DNA from: Pseudomonadota bacterium
GTDB lineage: Bacteria; Pseudomonadota; Gammaproteobacteria; Burkholderiales; Chitinibacteraceae
Direction: 5' to 3'
Length of the DNA stretch: 64,000 nucleotides
NCBI GenBank assembly: GCA_026399755.1
Contig: JAPLQI010000045.1
Coordinates: 36,795 to 100,794 of the forward strand
The notes beneath the pieces were generated by a model that saw nothing but the letters and a program-made list of their open reading frames with translations, was not told the DNA's origin and did no database searches. The position numbers were made by a program, and so were the translations under genes. Positions within the stretch are counted from its first letter, which is position 1. Each line of letters opens with the position of its first letter. This document shows positions 1 through 7,915 of the stretch, in pieces.

Positions 1-56
1 TCAGCCCCGCAGAGTGTGATTGAATCAAACCATTAAGAAGTGAACTTCGTCATTTT

Positions 57-83
57 TTAGCACTCTAGCAAATCAAGTGCTAA
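57..83 (+). promoter_or_regulatory. CIRCE operator (HrcA-binding site) upstream of rpoH
   Basis: The sequence TTAGCACTC, a 9-base spacer and AAGTGCTAA match the CIRCE consensus (TTAGCACTC-N9-GAGTGCTAA) at 17 of 18 arm positions. HrcA is the known repressor of CIRCE, and CIRCE upstream of rpoH has been described in betaproteobacteria. The site overlaps a plausible promoter (TTAGCA at 57-62, 18 bases, TAAAAT at 81-86), so bound HrcA would block RNA polymerase. The promoter assignment is inference. Confidence 0.88.
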
Positions 84-118
84 AATTAATGAGCATTATT
101 GCAAGGAGAGATTGAAAC

Positions 119-970
119 ATGGCGTCTGCACTTACACTTCCCGTGTTGTCCGGTGGTGACAGCATTGAGAGCTATATCCAGCGTGTAAATACTGTACCCA
201 TGCTCTCGCATGAAGAAGAAATTAGCCTCGCTGAGCGCTACCACCAAGACAACGACTTGGAGGCCGCCAAGCAACTGGTTATGTCCCATCTGCGAGTCGT
301 GGTGTCCATTGCACGTGGCTACTCTGGCTACGGCCTGCCTCAGGCAGACTTAATCCAAGAGGGTAATATCGGCCTGATGAAAGCGGTAAAACGCTTTGAA
401 CCCGGCCGCGGCGTGCGTTTATTTTCCTTTGCTGTGCATTGGATTAAAGCCGAAATTCACGAATACGTACTGCGCAACTGGCGCTTAGTTCGTGTCGCCA
501 CAACCAAAGCCCAACGTAAATTATTCTTTAATCTGCGCTCCATGAAGCCCGGCTTTGCCGCACTTACCACCTCCGAAGCGCAAAAAATCGCCGACGATTT
601 AGGTGTAAAGCGCGAAGAAGTGCTGGAAATGGAAACGCGGATGAGCGGCCAAGATATTTCGCTGATCTCTGACGACAACGATGACGAAGGCTACGCCCCC
701 ATCGATTGGCTAGCCGATCACGATAGCGCACCGGACGCCACCTTGGCACGCCGCGCCGTCGATAAGCTGCATACTGAAGGCCTGCAAATGGCGCTCGCAA
801 GCTTAGATGAGCGCAGCCGCCGGATCGTGGAAACACGCTGGCTTGCGGACGAAGGCACCTCATTAACGCTGCACGACTTAGCCGCAGAGTTTAATGTATC
901 TGCCGAGCGTATCCGCCAAATCGAGGCAAAAGCCCTCAGCAAAATGAAGCAGTCTTTATTGCCAGCATAA
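119..970 (+). CDS. rpoH: RNA polymerase sigma-32 factor RpoH
   Basis: Heat-shock sigma factor of 283 aa, the usual RpoH length. It directs RNA polymerase to chaperone and protease genes. Region 2 spans about residues 45-120. The RpoH box, the signature that separates RpoH from other sigma-70 factors, is seen as QRKLFFNLR near residues 132-140. A region 4.2 helix-turn-helix lies near 249-277 (LTLHDLAAEFNVSAERIRQIE). The start has a good ribosome site (AAGGAGAG) 8 bases upstream. A CIRCE operator precedes the gene and a strong terminator follows it, so it is a single-gene unit joining the HrcA and sigma-32 heat-shock circuits. In related genomes rpoH often follows ftsX, but too little sequence lies upstream to tell. 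Confidence 0.97.
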   Translation: MASALTLPVLSGGDSIESYIQRVNTVPMLSHEEEISLAERYHQDNDLEAAKQLVMSHLRVVVSIARGYSGYGLPQADLIQEGNIGLMKAVKRFEPGRGVRLFSFAVHWIKAEIHEYVLRNWRLVRVATTKAQRKLFFNLRSMKPGFAALTTSEAQKIADDLGVKREEVLEMETRMSGQDISLISDDNDDEGYAPIDWLADHDSAPDATLARRAVDKLHTEGLQMALASLDERSRRIVETRWLADEGTSLTLHDLAAEFNVSAERIRQIEAKALSKMKQSLLPA

Positions 971-973
971 AAA

Positions 974-998
974 ACGGAGCCAGCGGCTCCGTTTTTTT
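974..998 (+). terminator. Rho-independent terminator of rpoH
   Basis: A perfect 8-bp stem (ACGGAGCC / GGCTCCGT) with a 3-base loop is followed by a run of seven T. It begins 4 bases after the rpoH stop codon. Confidence 0.93.
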
Positions 999-1013
999 AT
1001 ATCTAAACATCTT

Positions 1014-1166
1014 AAAAGGTCTGTAGACACAGTGAGCGGTGAAAACACGGAGCACACAGAGAAAACCTATTAAGGATGAAGGTGATTATTTACCCGTTTT
1101 GCATTCTCATGGCTTTCTCGGTGTGCTGCTTTACCTATCTGTGCTCTCTGTGTCTACAGACCTTTT
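1014..1166. repeat. Inverted-repeat element, type A (CTGTAGACACAG ends)
   Basis: A perfect 19-bp terminal inverted repeat (AAAAGGTCTGTAGACACAG at 1014-1032 and its complement at 1148-1166) encloses about 115 bases. The interior holds further loosely mirrored CACAGAG/CTCTGTG and ACACGGAG/CTCCGTG-like motifs. It lies between rpoH and the end of msrP. Related copies are at 15754-15873 and 27505-27796, with a half copy at 39347-39357. No transposase gene is inside. The copies must be moved in trans or be structural repeats. Confidence 0.8.
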
Positions 1167-1180
1167 TGACTTTCAATCAT

Positions 1181-2104
1181 TCAAAACAACTTCTTCAAAT
1201 CCATTCCCTTATACATTCCCGCCACTTGATCGCCGTAGCCATTAAACATGAGCGTTTTGCGTTTAAAGAATTCGCCAATGCGCCGCTCGGTGGCTTGGCT
1301 CCAGCGGGGGTGGTCTACTTCTGGGTTTACATTGGAATAAAAGCCATATTCATTCGGCCCCGCTTTATTCCATGACGTTTGCGGTTGTTTTTCGGTAAGG
1401 CGTATTTTTACGATGGATTTAGCGCTTTTAAAGCCATATTTCCACGGCACCACCAAGCGAATCGGTGCGCCGTTTTGGTTTGGCAATACTTTTCCATAAA
1501 GGCCCACCGCCATAATGGCCAAAGGATGCATGGCTTCGTCCATGCGTAATCCTTCGGTATAAGGCCAATCGAGTACCGATCGATTAATGCCTGGCATCTG
1601 TTCTTTATCGGCCAGCGAAATAAACTCAACGTATTTTGCTTTAGAAGTAGGATTCACCCGCTTAATAAGCTCAGAAAGTGGGAAACCTACCCACGGAATC
1701 ACCATAGACCAGCCTTCTACACAGCGCAGACGATAAATTCGCTCTTCCAATGGCGCAATCTTTAGCAATTCTTCAATTGAGAAAGTACGTGGTTTTTCGC
1801 ACTCGCCCTCAATCACAATATTCCAAGGCCGTGTTTTTAAGGTATGCGCGGCTTTAGCCGGATCCTCTTTCGCGGTGCCAAATTCATAAAAATTATTGTA
1901 TTGAGTGATTTGCTCAAAACTATTTTTATCGTCTTTAGCTGAAAGAGGGCTAGAACGATGGGCCAACTCACCTGCCGCTTGCGCAGGCAAAGCAGCAGCC
2001 AGCCCCAAAGCGGCTGCACCCGTCATGATTTGGCGGCGACTTAGCCAAATACCTTCAGGGGTAATTTCGGAAGGTAATATTTCTGTCGATGGACTGATCA
2101 GCAT
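1181..2104 (-). CDS. msrP: Protein-methionine-sulfoxide reductase catalytic subunit MsrP (YedY)
   Basis: Periplasmic molybdopterin enzyme of 307 aa that repairs oxidised methionine in envelope proteins. The N-terminus carries a Tat signal (SRRQIM at residues 22-27, then a hydrophobic stretch ending in AQA). The molybdenum-ligand cysteine is in RLRCVEGW at Cys128. The start at 2104 is chosen because AAGGAGAAC lies just upstream; a longer frame exists to 2167 but lacks a ribosome site. The heme-membrane partner MsrQ, normally adjacent, is not seen here, so it is either elsewhere or absent. The gene reads towards rpoH and ends 15 bases from a type A inverted repeat. Confidence 0.93.
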   Translation of the reverse strand: MLISPSTEILPSEITPEGIWLSRRQIMTGAAALGLAAALPAQAAGELAHRSSPLSAKDDKNSFEQITQYNNFYEFGTAKEDPAKAAHTLKTRPWNIVIEGECEKPRTFSIEELLKIAPLEERIYRLRCVEGWSMVIPWVGFPLSELIKRVNPTSKAKYVEFISLADKEQMPGINRSVLDWPYTEGLRMDEAMHPLAIMAVGLYGKVLPNQNGAPIRLVVPWKYGFKSAKSIVKIRLTEKQPQTSWNKAGPNEYGFYSNVNPEVDHPRWSQATERRIGEFFKRKTLMFNGYGDQVAGMYKGMDLKKLF

Positions 2105-2268
2105 GATGTTCTCCTTGGCAATTGGGATTAGTCGAATAGAACAGCAGGTGCTGACAGCGACTTCCATATTTTATTTGCGATAAGACGAATTACCCGCAAG
2201 AAAAGTGACGACGGTCACACAGTTTACGCCCTATGCACGTGTCTCAATCCATATAGCAAAAATAGCCA

Positions 2269-2433
2269 TTAATACATGTGCAAAAACAAGGCACTAGCGG
2301 CAGCTAGCAATAAAACGATAGATGCAATCTTCATCGTACGGTCTATTTCTGAGCGCACAGCAGGGCTAATCCGTCGCCAAAGCGCCCAAACTAGCAAGCC
2401 AAACAAGCAGATATTCAGTATTTTTTCTGTCAC
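2269..2433 (-). CDS. Small two-helix membrane protein (hypothetical)
   Basis: A 54-codon frame opens with GTG (an in-frame TGA lies 4 codons upstream, so no earlier start) and stops with TAA. The translation begins VTEKILNICLFGLLVWALW, followed by a basic stretch (RRISPAV...) and a second hydrophobic segment (IASIVLLLAAASALFLHMY), giving two predicted membrane helices. There is no strong ribosome site. It lies 165 bases upstream of msrP on the same strand. It resembles small Neisseriales proteins of the MIGRI type in length and layout, but I cannot confirm that. Function unknown. Confidence 0.5.
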   Translation of the reverse strand: MTEKILNICLFGLLVWALWRRISPAVRSEIDRTMKIASIVLLLAAASALFLHMY

Positions 2434-2476
2434 AAGGCGTAATCAACGTTAAATTGGGTAAGAGACGTATTATTAC

Positions 2477-2511
2477 CGAATAAAGTTAAAGTTTTACTTT
2501 AACTTTATTCG
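2477..2511. other. Perfect AT-rich hairpin upstream of mraZ
   Basis: A 15-bp perfect inverted repeat (CGAATAAAGTTAAAG and its complement) with a 5-base loop lies between the small minus-strand ORF and mraZ. It could be a protein-binding palindrome, the start of a short RNA ending at 2630, or an AT-rich terminator. The sequence alone does not decide. Confidence 0.6.
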
Positions 2512-2604
2512 TTTAACTCTTGCTTATGCTAGATAAAACAAGTGAAAAATGTACATTACATATTTTGCAGCTAAGTGATTGTATCAAAAGAACAATTAAA
2601 AAAC

Positions 2605-2630
2605 GGGCGCTTGTGCGCTCTTTTTTTTTA
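2605..2630 (+). terminator. Rho-independent terminator with no upstream plus-strand gene
   Basis: GGGCGC-TTGT-GCGCTC (with one G-T pair) is followed by nine T. No plus-strand gene precedes it. It therefore ends either a short non-coding transcript or read-through into the dcw cluster. The same bases appear to hold the -35 of the mraZ promoter. Confidence 0.7.
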
Positions 2631-2639
2631 CTCTATAGT
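2611..2639 (+). promoter_or_regulatory. Putative sigma-70 promoter of the dcw cluster
   Basis: TTGTGC (2611-2616), a 17-base spacer and TATAGT (2634-2639) fit a sigma-70 promoter. The predicted start point falls inside the MraZ box array, as expected for autorepression. Inference from sequence only. Confidence 0.5.
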
Positions 2640-2673
2640 GGGAAGTAGTGGGTGAAAGTGGGTAAAAGTGTTG
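2638..2673 (+). promoter_or_regulatory. MraZ box array (operator)
   Basis: Three exact GTGGG boxes start at 2638, 2648 and 2658, and a degenerate fourth (GTGTTG) starts at 2668. The period is exactly 10 bp. MraZ is known to bind direct TGGGN repeats with 5-base spacers just upstream of its own gene, so this is the expected autoregulatory site of the dcw cluster. Confidence 0.88.
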
Positions 2674-2702
2674 TTTTAATCCTTACAAAAGAGTAAATCA
2701 TC

Positions 2703-3140
2703 ATGTTTGGCGGCGTGGCATCTTTAAATCTCGACAGCAAAGGACGATTGGCAATACCAGCCAGGCATCGTGATGCGCTTGGGATTCATTGTGCTAATCA
2801 ATTAGTCATTACGGCTGAGCCATCTGGTTGCTTACTTATTTACCCCACTCCCGATTGGTTGCCTGTGCGCGATCAACTCAACCGTCTTTCTGGCGCTCAG
2901 ATGCCTATTCGTCGTTTTATCGTCGGCCATGCCGAAGAGATAGAACCCGATAGCGCTGGGCGCATTTTAATTCCGCCACGTTTACGCCAATTGGCAGGGC
3001 TCGATAAAGAAGTCGCCCTTGTTGGCATGGGCAATAAATTCGAACTTTGGGATGAAGCTCGCTGGGCGGCCCAAATTCAAGCCGTTATGGATATCAGTCC
3101 AAACGATTTAGCAAAACAAATGCAGGACATTGTGCTTTGA
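2703..3140 (+). CDS. mraZ: Transcriptional regulator MraZ
   Basis: 145-aa DNA-binding protein, typical MraZ length, that represses its own dcw promoter. Two SpoVT/AbrB-type beta-barrel domains are visible: residues about 1-50 ([17 protein letters not shown]) and about 75-125 ([20 protein letters not shown]). These contain the paired DxKGR and DxAGR motifs of the family. Four boxes for it lie 30-65 bases upstream. The ribosome site is weak (AAGAG). Its stop codon overlaps the TTG start of rsmH by 4 bases (TTGA), indicating translational coupling. Confidence 0.97.
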   Translation: MFGGVASLNLDSKGRLAIPARHRDALGIHCANQLVITAEPSGCLLIYPTPDWLPVRDQLNRLSGAQMPIRRFIVGHAEEIEPDSAGRILIPPRLRQLAGLDKEVALVGMGNKFELWDEARWAAQIQAVMDISPNDLAKQMQDIVL

Positions 3141-4069
3141 CGCTTATACACACCACCGTTTTACTTGAAGAAGCCGTGCACGCACTGGCGATCAAGCCAA
3201 ATGGCATTTATGTCGATTGCACTTTTGGCCGAGGCGGCCACTCGCGCCTTATCCTTTCCAAGCTAGGCCCTGAAGGCCGTTTGATTGCTTTTGATAAAGA
3301 TCCAATGGCGATTACCGAGGCTGCAACCATACACGACCCTCGCTTCACCATCGTTCACGAAGGCTTCGTTAATCTGCAAAAAGAATTAAATCTGCGTGGC
3401 ATTGAGAGCGTAGATGGCGTGCTAATGGATTTGGGCGTGTCTTCACCGCAGCTAGACGACGCCAGCCGTGGCTTTAGTTTTCGCTTTGATGCTCCGCTCG
3501 ATATGCGCATGGACACCACGCGCGGCATGACGGCGGCCGAATGGCTGAATTTGGCCGATGAGAAAGAAATAGCAGAGGTGGTAAAAGACTATGGCGAAGA
3601 GCGGTTTGCTAAACAGGTTGCAGCAGCGATTGTTGCGAGTCGAGCGGGAGAACCGATTTGCACCACCGGCCAGCTTTCCGCGATTGTCGCAACAGCCGTC
3701 CGCAGCCGCGAACCGGGGCAGAATCCGGCGACACGTACCTTCCAAGCTATACGGATTTACATCAATCGCGAACTTGAGGAGCTTGCGCTAACCCTGCCGC
3801 AAGCTTTGCTCATGCTCAATCAAGGCGGGCGCTTCTCGGTGATAGCTTTTCACTCACTAGAAGATCGCATCGTAAAACGCTTTCTGCAAGATGCCGCGCA
3901 AGGCGACAAGCTGCCTTCTCGCTTGCCCGTGCGTGCGGCCGATATTGCCGAGCCTCCGGTCAAAATCATTGGCAAACCGATACGCGCCAGTGAAAAAGAA
4001 GTCGATGACAATCCCCGTGCACGTAGCGCTATTTTGCGCACGGCAGAAAGAACTGAGATTGCTCTGTGA
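3137..4069 (+). CDS. rsmH: 16S rRNA (cytosine-1402-N4)-methyltransferase RsmH
   Basis: 310-aa SAM-dependent methyltransferase that modifies C1402 in the ribosomal P site. The SAM motif CTFGRGGHS is near residues 28-36. [12 protein letters not shown] near 96-107 and the C-terminal [13 protein letters not shown] motif are family signatures. The start is TTG at 3137, overlapping the mraZ stop. Its own stop overlaps the GTG start of ftsL. It is the second gene of the dcw cluster as in most proteobacteria. Confidence 0.97.
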   Translation: MTLIHTTVLLEEAVHALAIKPNGIYVDCTFGRGGHSRLILSKLGPEGRLIAFDKDPMAITEAATIHDPRFTIVHEGFVNLQKELNLRGIESVDGVLMDLGVSSPQLDDASRGFSFRFDAPLDMRMDTTRGMTAAEWLNLADEKEIAEVVKDYGEERFAKQVAAAIVASRAGEPICTTGQLSAIVATAVRSREPGQNPATRTFQAIRIYINRELEELALTLPQALLMLNQGGRFSVIAFHSLEDRIVKRFLQDAAQGDKLPSRLPVRAADIAEPPVKIIGKPIRASEKEVDDNPRARSAILRTAERTEIAL

Positions 4070-4359
4070 CACGTTTAAACCTTTTTTTGCTGCTCATACT
4101 CATTGCGTGCGCGCTGGCCTTAATTACTAGTCAGCATAAGGCACGCAAATTTTATGGCGAATTGCAAAAAGAAGCCGTTTTAAGCCGCAAGCTCGATGTT
4201 GAGTGGGGGCAATTACAGCTAGAGCAAAGTACTTGGGCCATGCATTCACGCATTGAAGCAGAAGCAACACAAAAATTGGGCATGCAAGTGCCAGGGGCAA
4301 ATCGCACGCAAGTGATCTTGCCACATGGTGAATTCGTAGCTAAGCCGGTGACTGAATGA
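4066..4359 (+). CDS. ftsL: Cell division protein FtsL
   Basis: 97-aa bitopic division protein. It starts with GTG in a 4-base overlap with rsmH (GTGA) and ends overlapping ftsI (ATGA). One membrane helix lies at about residues 4-20 ([17 protein letters not shown]). A periplasmic heptad-rich region follows ([20 protein letters not shown]) and would pair with FtsB. FtsL sequences diverge strongly, so the call rests on size, topology and position between rsmH and ftsI. A conserved ending with a [12 protein letters not shown] motif supports it. Confidence 0.93.
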   Translation: MTRLNLFLLLILIACALALITSQHKARKFYGELQKEAVLSRKLDVEWGQLQLEQSTWAMHSRIEAEATQKLGMQVPGANRTQVILPHGEFVAKPVTE

Positions 4360-6161
4360 AGTTAGCTCGGCCACCAAAGCAAGCCGGCGGTCAATCTCGC
4401 CACCAACGTTTTGCAGCACCGCACCCCAAGCTAGAACGCTGGAGAGTATGGGTAGTTGTTGGGTTCTTACTCTCGCTGTTTGCCATATTGCTGGGCCGTG
4501 GGCTGTATTTGCAAGCGTGGAATGAAGGCTTTTTGCAAGAGCAAGGTGACGCACGTTATATGCGCAACCTAAAGCAAGCCTCCAACCGCGGCATGATTAC
4601 CGATAGAAATGGCGAACCATTAGCGATTTCTACCCCCGTGCAATCGATTTGGGCTAGCCCACGCGGAATGACCCTGCTACCAGCAGGCCAAGAGCGCCCA
4701 GCAGATTGGGAGCCGAAATCAGATAAAGACCCTGTGCCGGTTTCGCGCAGTGAGATCAAAAAGCTAGCGGCTACGTTACAGCTGAGCGAAGACGAGATCA
4801 TCAAGAAACTAAGCGCCTCTCGTAAGAATTCCAAGGGCGATACGATCCGCCCGGATTTTTTGTGGCTACGTCGGCATATGTCGCCAAACGATGCCAAAAC
4901 CGTGTTGGCGCTGAATGTGCCGGGGGTTTACACCCAAACCGAATACCGCCGCTACTACCCAGCGGGTGATGTGATGGCGCATATCGTGGGCTTTACTGAT
5001 ATCGACGGTAAGGGGCAAGAAGGCTTTGAATTAACCCGTGAAGCGATGTTGGCGGGCAAACCGGGCAGCCGCACCGTGATTCGTGATCGACGCGGTTATA
5101 TCGTTGAAGACGTTTCAACCATTGTTCCGGCGAAAGACGGCGAAACATTGCAATTATCGATAGACCGCAAGATTCAGTATTTAGCGTATCGAGAGCTTAA
5201 AAAAGGCATTGAAGCAGCGGGAGCTGTAGCAGGAGCCGCCGTGGTATTGGATGCAAAGACGGGCGAAGTATTGGCGCTGGCCAATCTGCCTACTTACGAG
5301 CCAGGCTCGACCATGAAGCCCTTTATTGTGGCGGCGAGTTTAGAGCAAGGACTTATTAAGCCAACAAGCATGATCCAAACCTCACCGGGGCGAATGACGA
5401 TTGGCCCAAATACATTTAGGGACACTCGCGATCATGGGGCACTCACCCCAGAAGGCATACTCAAGTACTCAAGTAATGTGGGCGCGGCCAAAGTAGGACT
5501 CATGATGAGCCGTGAAGAATTATGGACATATTTTAATAACTATGGCTTTGGCGCATCGACACATAGTGGTTTTCCTGGAGAAGCTTCTGGCAAGGTAAGG
5601 GCGTGGAAAACTTGGCGACCGATTGAGCAGGCCACCATGTCTTTTGGCCACGGCATTTCGGTAAGCCTGATGCAAATGGCAAGAGGCTATACCGTGTTTA
5701 CCAACCACGGAGAGATGAAACCAATCACCTTTACCAAGATGGTCGCACCAAGCCCAGGTAAGCAAGTGGTCTCAGCTCAAACTGCAGATTTAGTTCGAAA
5801 TATGTTGGAAAGCGTCACCCAAGCAGGAGGAACAGCGGCAAGGGCACAAATTGTAGGTTTCAGGGTTGGCGGTAAAACGGGGACGGCACGCAAGATTGTG
5901 AATGGCCAGTATTCCCGTGAAAAATACGAAGTGTCGTTTATTGGCTTTGCACCGGTTTCCAACCCGCGTTTGATTGTGGCGGTCTTGATTGATGAGCCAT
6001 CCACAGTAGGGAACCGTTATTACGGCGGTACAGTTTCCGCCCCCGTGTTTCAGGAAATTATGTCGGGTAGCTTGCGGATGTTAGGTGTGCCACCCGATGC
6101 CCCGATTACCAATATCTTGTTGCCGGGGCTGGATGCACCAGAGTTGAAAGAAGAAACGTAG
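4356..6161 (+). CDS. ftsI: Peptidoglycan D,D-transpeptidase FtsI (PBP3), with a gap before the active site
   Basis: 601-aa septal transpeptidase that cross-links peptidoglycan with FtsW. A cytoplasmic basic N-terminus is followed by a membrane helix (about 30-50), a dimerisation domain and the penicillin-binding domain. The three active-site motifs are present: S318-T-M-K321, SSN at 372-374 and K507-T-G509. Odd: the family normally has about 20-25 residues (an NPNN... to RAVTDLF-like segment) between LANLPTY and EPGSTMK. Here LPTY runs straight into EPGSTMKPF, so an in-frame gap lies beside the catalytic serine. The N-terminal domain is longer than usual (residues about 105-165). The gene overlaps ftsL by 4 bases. 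An eroded copy of its last codons follows downstream. Confidence 0.95.
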   Translation: MKLARPPKQAGGQSRHQRFAAPHPKLERWRVWVVVGFLLSLFAILLGRGLYLQAWNEGFLQEQGDARYMRNLKQASNRGMITDRNGEPLAISTPVQSIWASPRGMTLLPAGQERPADWEPKSDKDPVPVSRSEIKKLAATLQLSEDEIIKKLSASRKNSKGDTIRPDFLWLRRHMSPNDAKTVLALNVPGVYTQTEYRRYYPAGDVMAHIVGFTDIDGKGQEGFELTREAMLAGKPGSRTVIRDRRGYIVEDVSTIVPAKDGETLQLSIDRKIQYLAYRELKKGIEAAGAVAGAAVVLDAKTGEVLALANLPTYEPGSTMKPFIVAASLEQGLIKPTSMIQTSPGRMTIGPNTFRDTRDHGALTPEGILKYSSNVGAAKVGLMMSREELWTYFNNYGFGASTHSGFPGEASGKVRAWKTWRPIEQATMSFGHGISVSLMQMARGYTVFTNHGEMKPITFTKMVAPSPGKQVVSAQTADLVRNMLESVTQAGGTAARAQIVGFRVGGKTGTARKIVNGQYSREKYEVSFIGFAPVSNPRLIVAVLIDEPSTVGNRYYGGTVSAPVFQEIMSGSLRMLGVPPDAPITNILLPGLDAPELKEET

Positions 6162-6220
6162 TAAGCGCAAACAATGACCTTGCAGAGCTGGATGCACTAG
6201 CAATGAACGAAGAAACGTAA
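6127..6220 (+). repeat. Eroded 58-bp tandem duplication of the ftsI end
   Basis: The last codons of ftsI (CTGGATGCAC at 6130 and GAAGAAACGTA at 6151) recur exactly 58 bases later (6188 and 6209), with diverged sequence between. The second copy would translate as LDALAMNEET-stop, against LDAPELKEET-stop in ftsI. Between the copies an ATG begins MTLQSWMH, faintly like the murE start MKAVSWNL, so the unit may be the old ftsI-murE border. Confidence 0.65.
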
Positions 6221-6228
6221 ATGAACTT

Positions 6229-6287
6229 GTAGGGCGGGTGCAACCCGCGAGCCATGCTGAAAAATACGTGGGTTTCACCCGCCCTAC
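6229..6287. repeat. BIME: paired inverted REP elements (GTAG foot)
   Basis: The left arm is GTAG followed by a small hairpin (GGCGGGT-GCA-ACCCGC), and the right arm is its near complement ending in CTAC. Each arm is a REP-like unit with a GTAG foot and its own stem-loop. It lies between ftsI and murE inside the dcw cluster. Confidence 0.8.
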
Positions 6288-6347
6288 GAACGACCGACCC
6301 CATAACCCTTGTTCCCAGCTAAACGCCTGCGAACAGAAGGAAGAAAT

Positions 6348-7829
6348 ATGAAAGCTGTGAGTTGGAACCTCCCTACTCTCGACCTTCCTGCGATTGATGC
6401 CATCGCGGCGGGTGCACGCCTTGCCGTCGATAGCCGCAACGTTCAGTCTGGCGATGTGTTTCTCGCGTTCCAAGGTGAAGTTGCGGATGGCCGCAGCTAT
6501 ATCGCTGACGCCATTGCCGCAGGTGCCGCAGCTGTCTTGTGGGAAAGCGACGAGTTTGTATGGAACCCAGCTTGGACCATTCCTAATTTGGCGATTCCAC
6601 AATTACGCGCTCAGGCCGGTATTGTGGCAGCCCATTTATTAGGCAATCCATCACAGTCCATGTTTGTGACCGGCATTACCGGCACCAATGGCAAAACATC
6701 CATCGCCAATTGGCTGGCGCAAGCCTTTAATTTGCTCGGCAACAAAACCGGTGTGCTCGGCACGCTGGGTAATGGCTTTGTTGATAAATTAGAAAGCTCG
6801 ACGCATACCACGCTCGACCCTGTGACCTTGCAAGGCTGGCTAGTCCGCCTAAAAACAGAAGGCGCTAGCCATATTGCGATGGAAGTCTCCTCACATGGCT
6901 TAGATCAGGGCCGTGTGCATGGCACCAACTATGATGTTGCCGTATTTACCAACCTAACCCGTGATCATCTGGATTACCACGGTGATATGGGCAGCTATGG
7001 CGCAGCGAAGGCGCAGCTATTTAATTGGGAAGGCTTAAAAGCCGCCGTTATCAATACCGATGACGCCTTTGGCCGCGAGCTGGCTACCCACTGCAAAGCA
7101 CCGCGCGTACTAACTTATGGTTTAGAAAACGGCGGCATACGCGCCACTAAAGTCGTGCTCACACTCTCTGGCTTAGAGATGGAAGTTGCAACGCCTTACG
7201 GCTTATGCAATATCAACTCGCCGATGCTGGGCCGCTTTAATGCTAGCAATTTACTCGCCTGCCTCTCTGTCTTACTGGCTGCCGATGTGCCACTGGCAAA
7301 AGTCGCCAATGTGCTCAGCCAAATTCAGCCCGCTGCGGGCCGTATGCAAAAATTAGGTGGCGACCAGCGCCCACTCGTGGTGGTTGATTACGCGCATACC
7401 CCTGATGCACTTGAAAAAGCACTGGCCACGCTGCGCGAATCCATGCCAGAAAAAAGCCGCCTCTATTGCATCTTTGGCTGCGGTGGCGACCGCGATAAAG
7501 GCAAACGTCCATTAATGGGCGAAATCGCCTGCCGCCTTGCCGACGCAGTGATTATCACCTCAGACAATCCGCGTAGCGAAACCCCACAAGCCATTATCCA
7601 AGACATCGTGCGCGGCGTTTCTGGAGTGCCCGGCAATGGACACGCCAATTACAGCATTGATTCAGATCGCTCTTCAGCCATCTCTGACGCCATTGATGTG
7701 GCCACAGCCAAAGACGTTGTGCTGATTGCAGGTAAGGGCCACGAAACCTATCAGGAAATCGCAGGCATTCGACATCCTTTTGATGATGTCGCCATTGCGA
7801 ATCGCGCCTTAGCAAGGAAGAAAAAATAA
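6348..7829 (+). CDS. murE: UDP-MurNAc-tripeptide synthetase MurE (meso-diaminopimelate adding)
   Basis: 493-aa cytoplasmic ligase that adds the third amino acid to UDP-MurNAc-L-Ala-D-Glu. The ATP loop TGTNGKT is at about residues 111-117. The SDNPRSE motif in the C-terminal domain is the DNPR signature for meso-diaminopimelate rather than lysine. The start is the ATG at 6348, with GAAGGAAG just upstream; an upstream TTG extension lacks support. The TAA stop shares a base with an ATG that begins a 28-codon mini-ORF before murF. About 185 bases with a REP pair separate it from ftsI. Confidence 0.97.
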   Translation: MKAVSWNLPTLDLPAIDAIAAGARLAVDSRNVQSGDVFLAFQGEVADGRSYIADAIAAGAAAVLWESDEFVWNPAWTIPNLAIPQLRAQAGIVAAHLLGNPSQSMFVTGITGTNGKTSIANWLAQAFNLLGNKTGVLGTLGNGFVDKLESSTHTTLDPVTLQGWLVRLKTEGASHIAMEVSSHGLDQGRVHGTNYDVAVFTNLTRDHLDYHGDMGSYGAAKAQLFNWEGLKAAVINTDDAFGRELATHCKAPRVLTYGLENGGIRATKVVLTLSGLEMEVATPYGLCNINSPMLGRFNASNLLACLSVLLAADVPLAKVANVLSQIQPAAGRMQKLGGDQRPLVVVDYAHTPDALEKALATLRESMPEKSRLYCIFGCGGDRDKGKRPLMGEIACRLADAVIITSDNPRSETPQAIIQDIVRGVSGVPGNGHANYSIDSDRSSAISDAIDVATAKDVVLIAGKGHETYQEIAGIRHPFDDVAIANRALARKKK

Positions 7830-7915
7830 TGTCGCTGCAGCTATTCGCTCCGGCCTTCAAAGGCATCATGGCGGCGCTCATTGAGCGTGGCCAATCAGTT
7901 GGGAAGAAAAAATAA
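7829..7915 (+). repeat. Border duplication and 28-codon mini-ORF between murE and murF
   Basis: The 16-base string GGAAGAAAAAATAATG occurs at the murE end and again 86 bases later at the murF start. The mini-ORF between reads MSLQLFAPAFKG..., resembling the MurF start (MLSLLETAQAIKG), and ends SVGKKK, resembling the MurE end ARKKK. It therefore looks like an eroded tandem copy of the murE-murF border. It overlaps the murE stop and the murF ATG by one base each, preserving a translational-coupling chain. A functional peptide is possible but unsupported. Confidence 0.7.

Noticed and set aside
1..19. End of an upstream gene, possibly ftsX (frame ending QPRRV-stop)
   Set aside because: Only six codons are present; the usual ftsX-rpoH order makes it plausible, but the sequence cannot support it.
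1039..1375. Plus-strand ORFs across the type A repeat and the msrP end
   Set aside because: They read through an inverted repeat and antisense to msrP, with no ribosome site or family likeness.
6229..6287. Possible CRISPR repeat or rho-independent terminator at the REP pairs
   Set aside because: Arms are inverted rather than direct with regular spacers, and no T run follows; the REP/BIME reading fits better.
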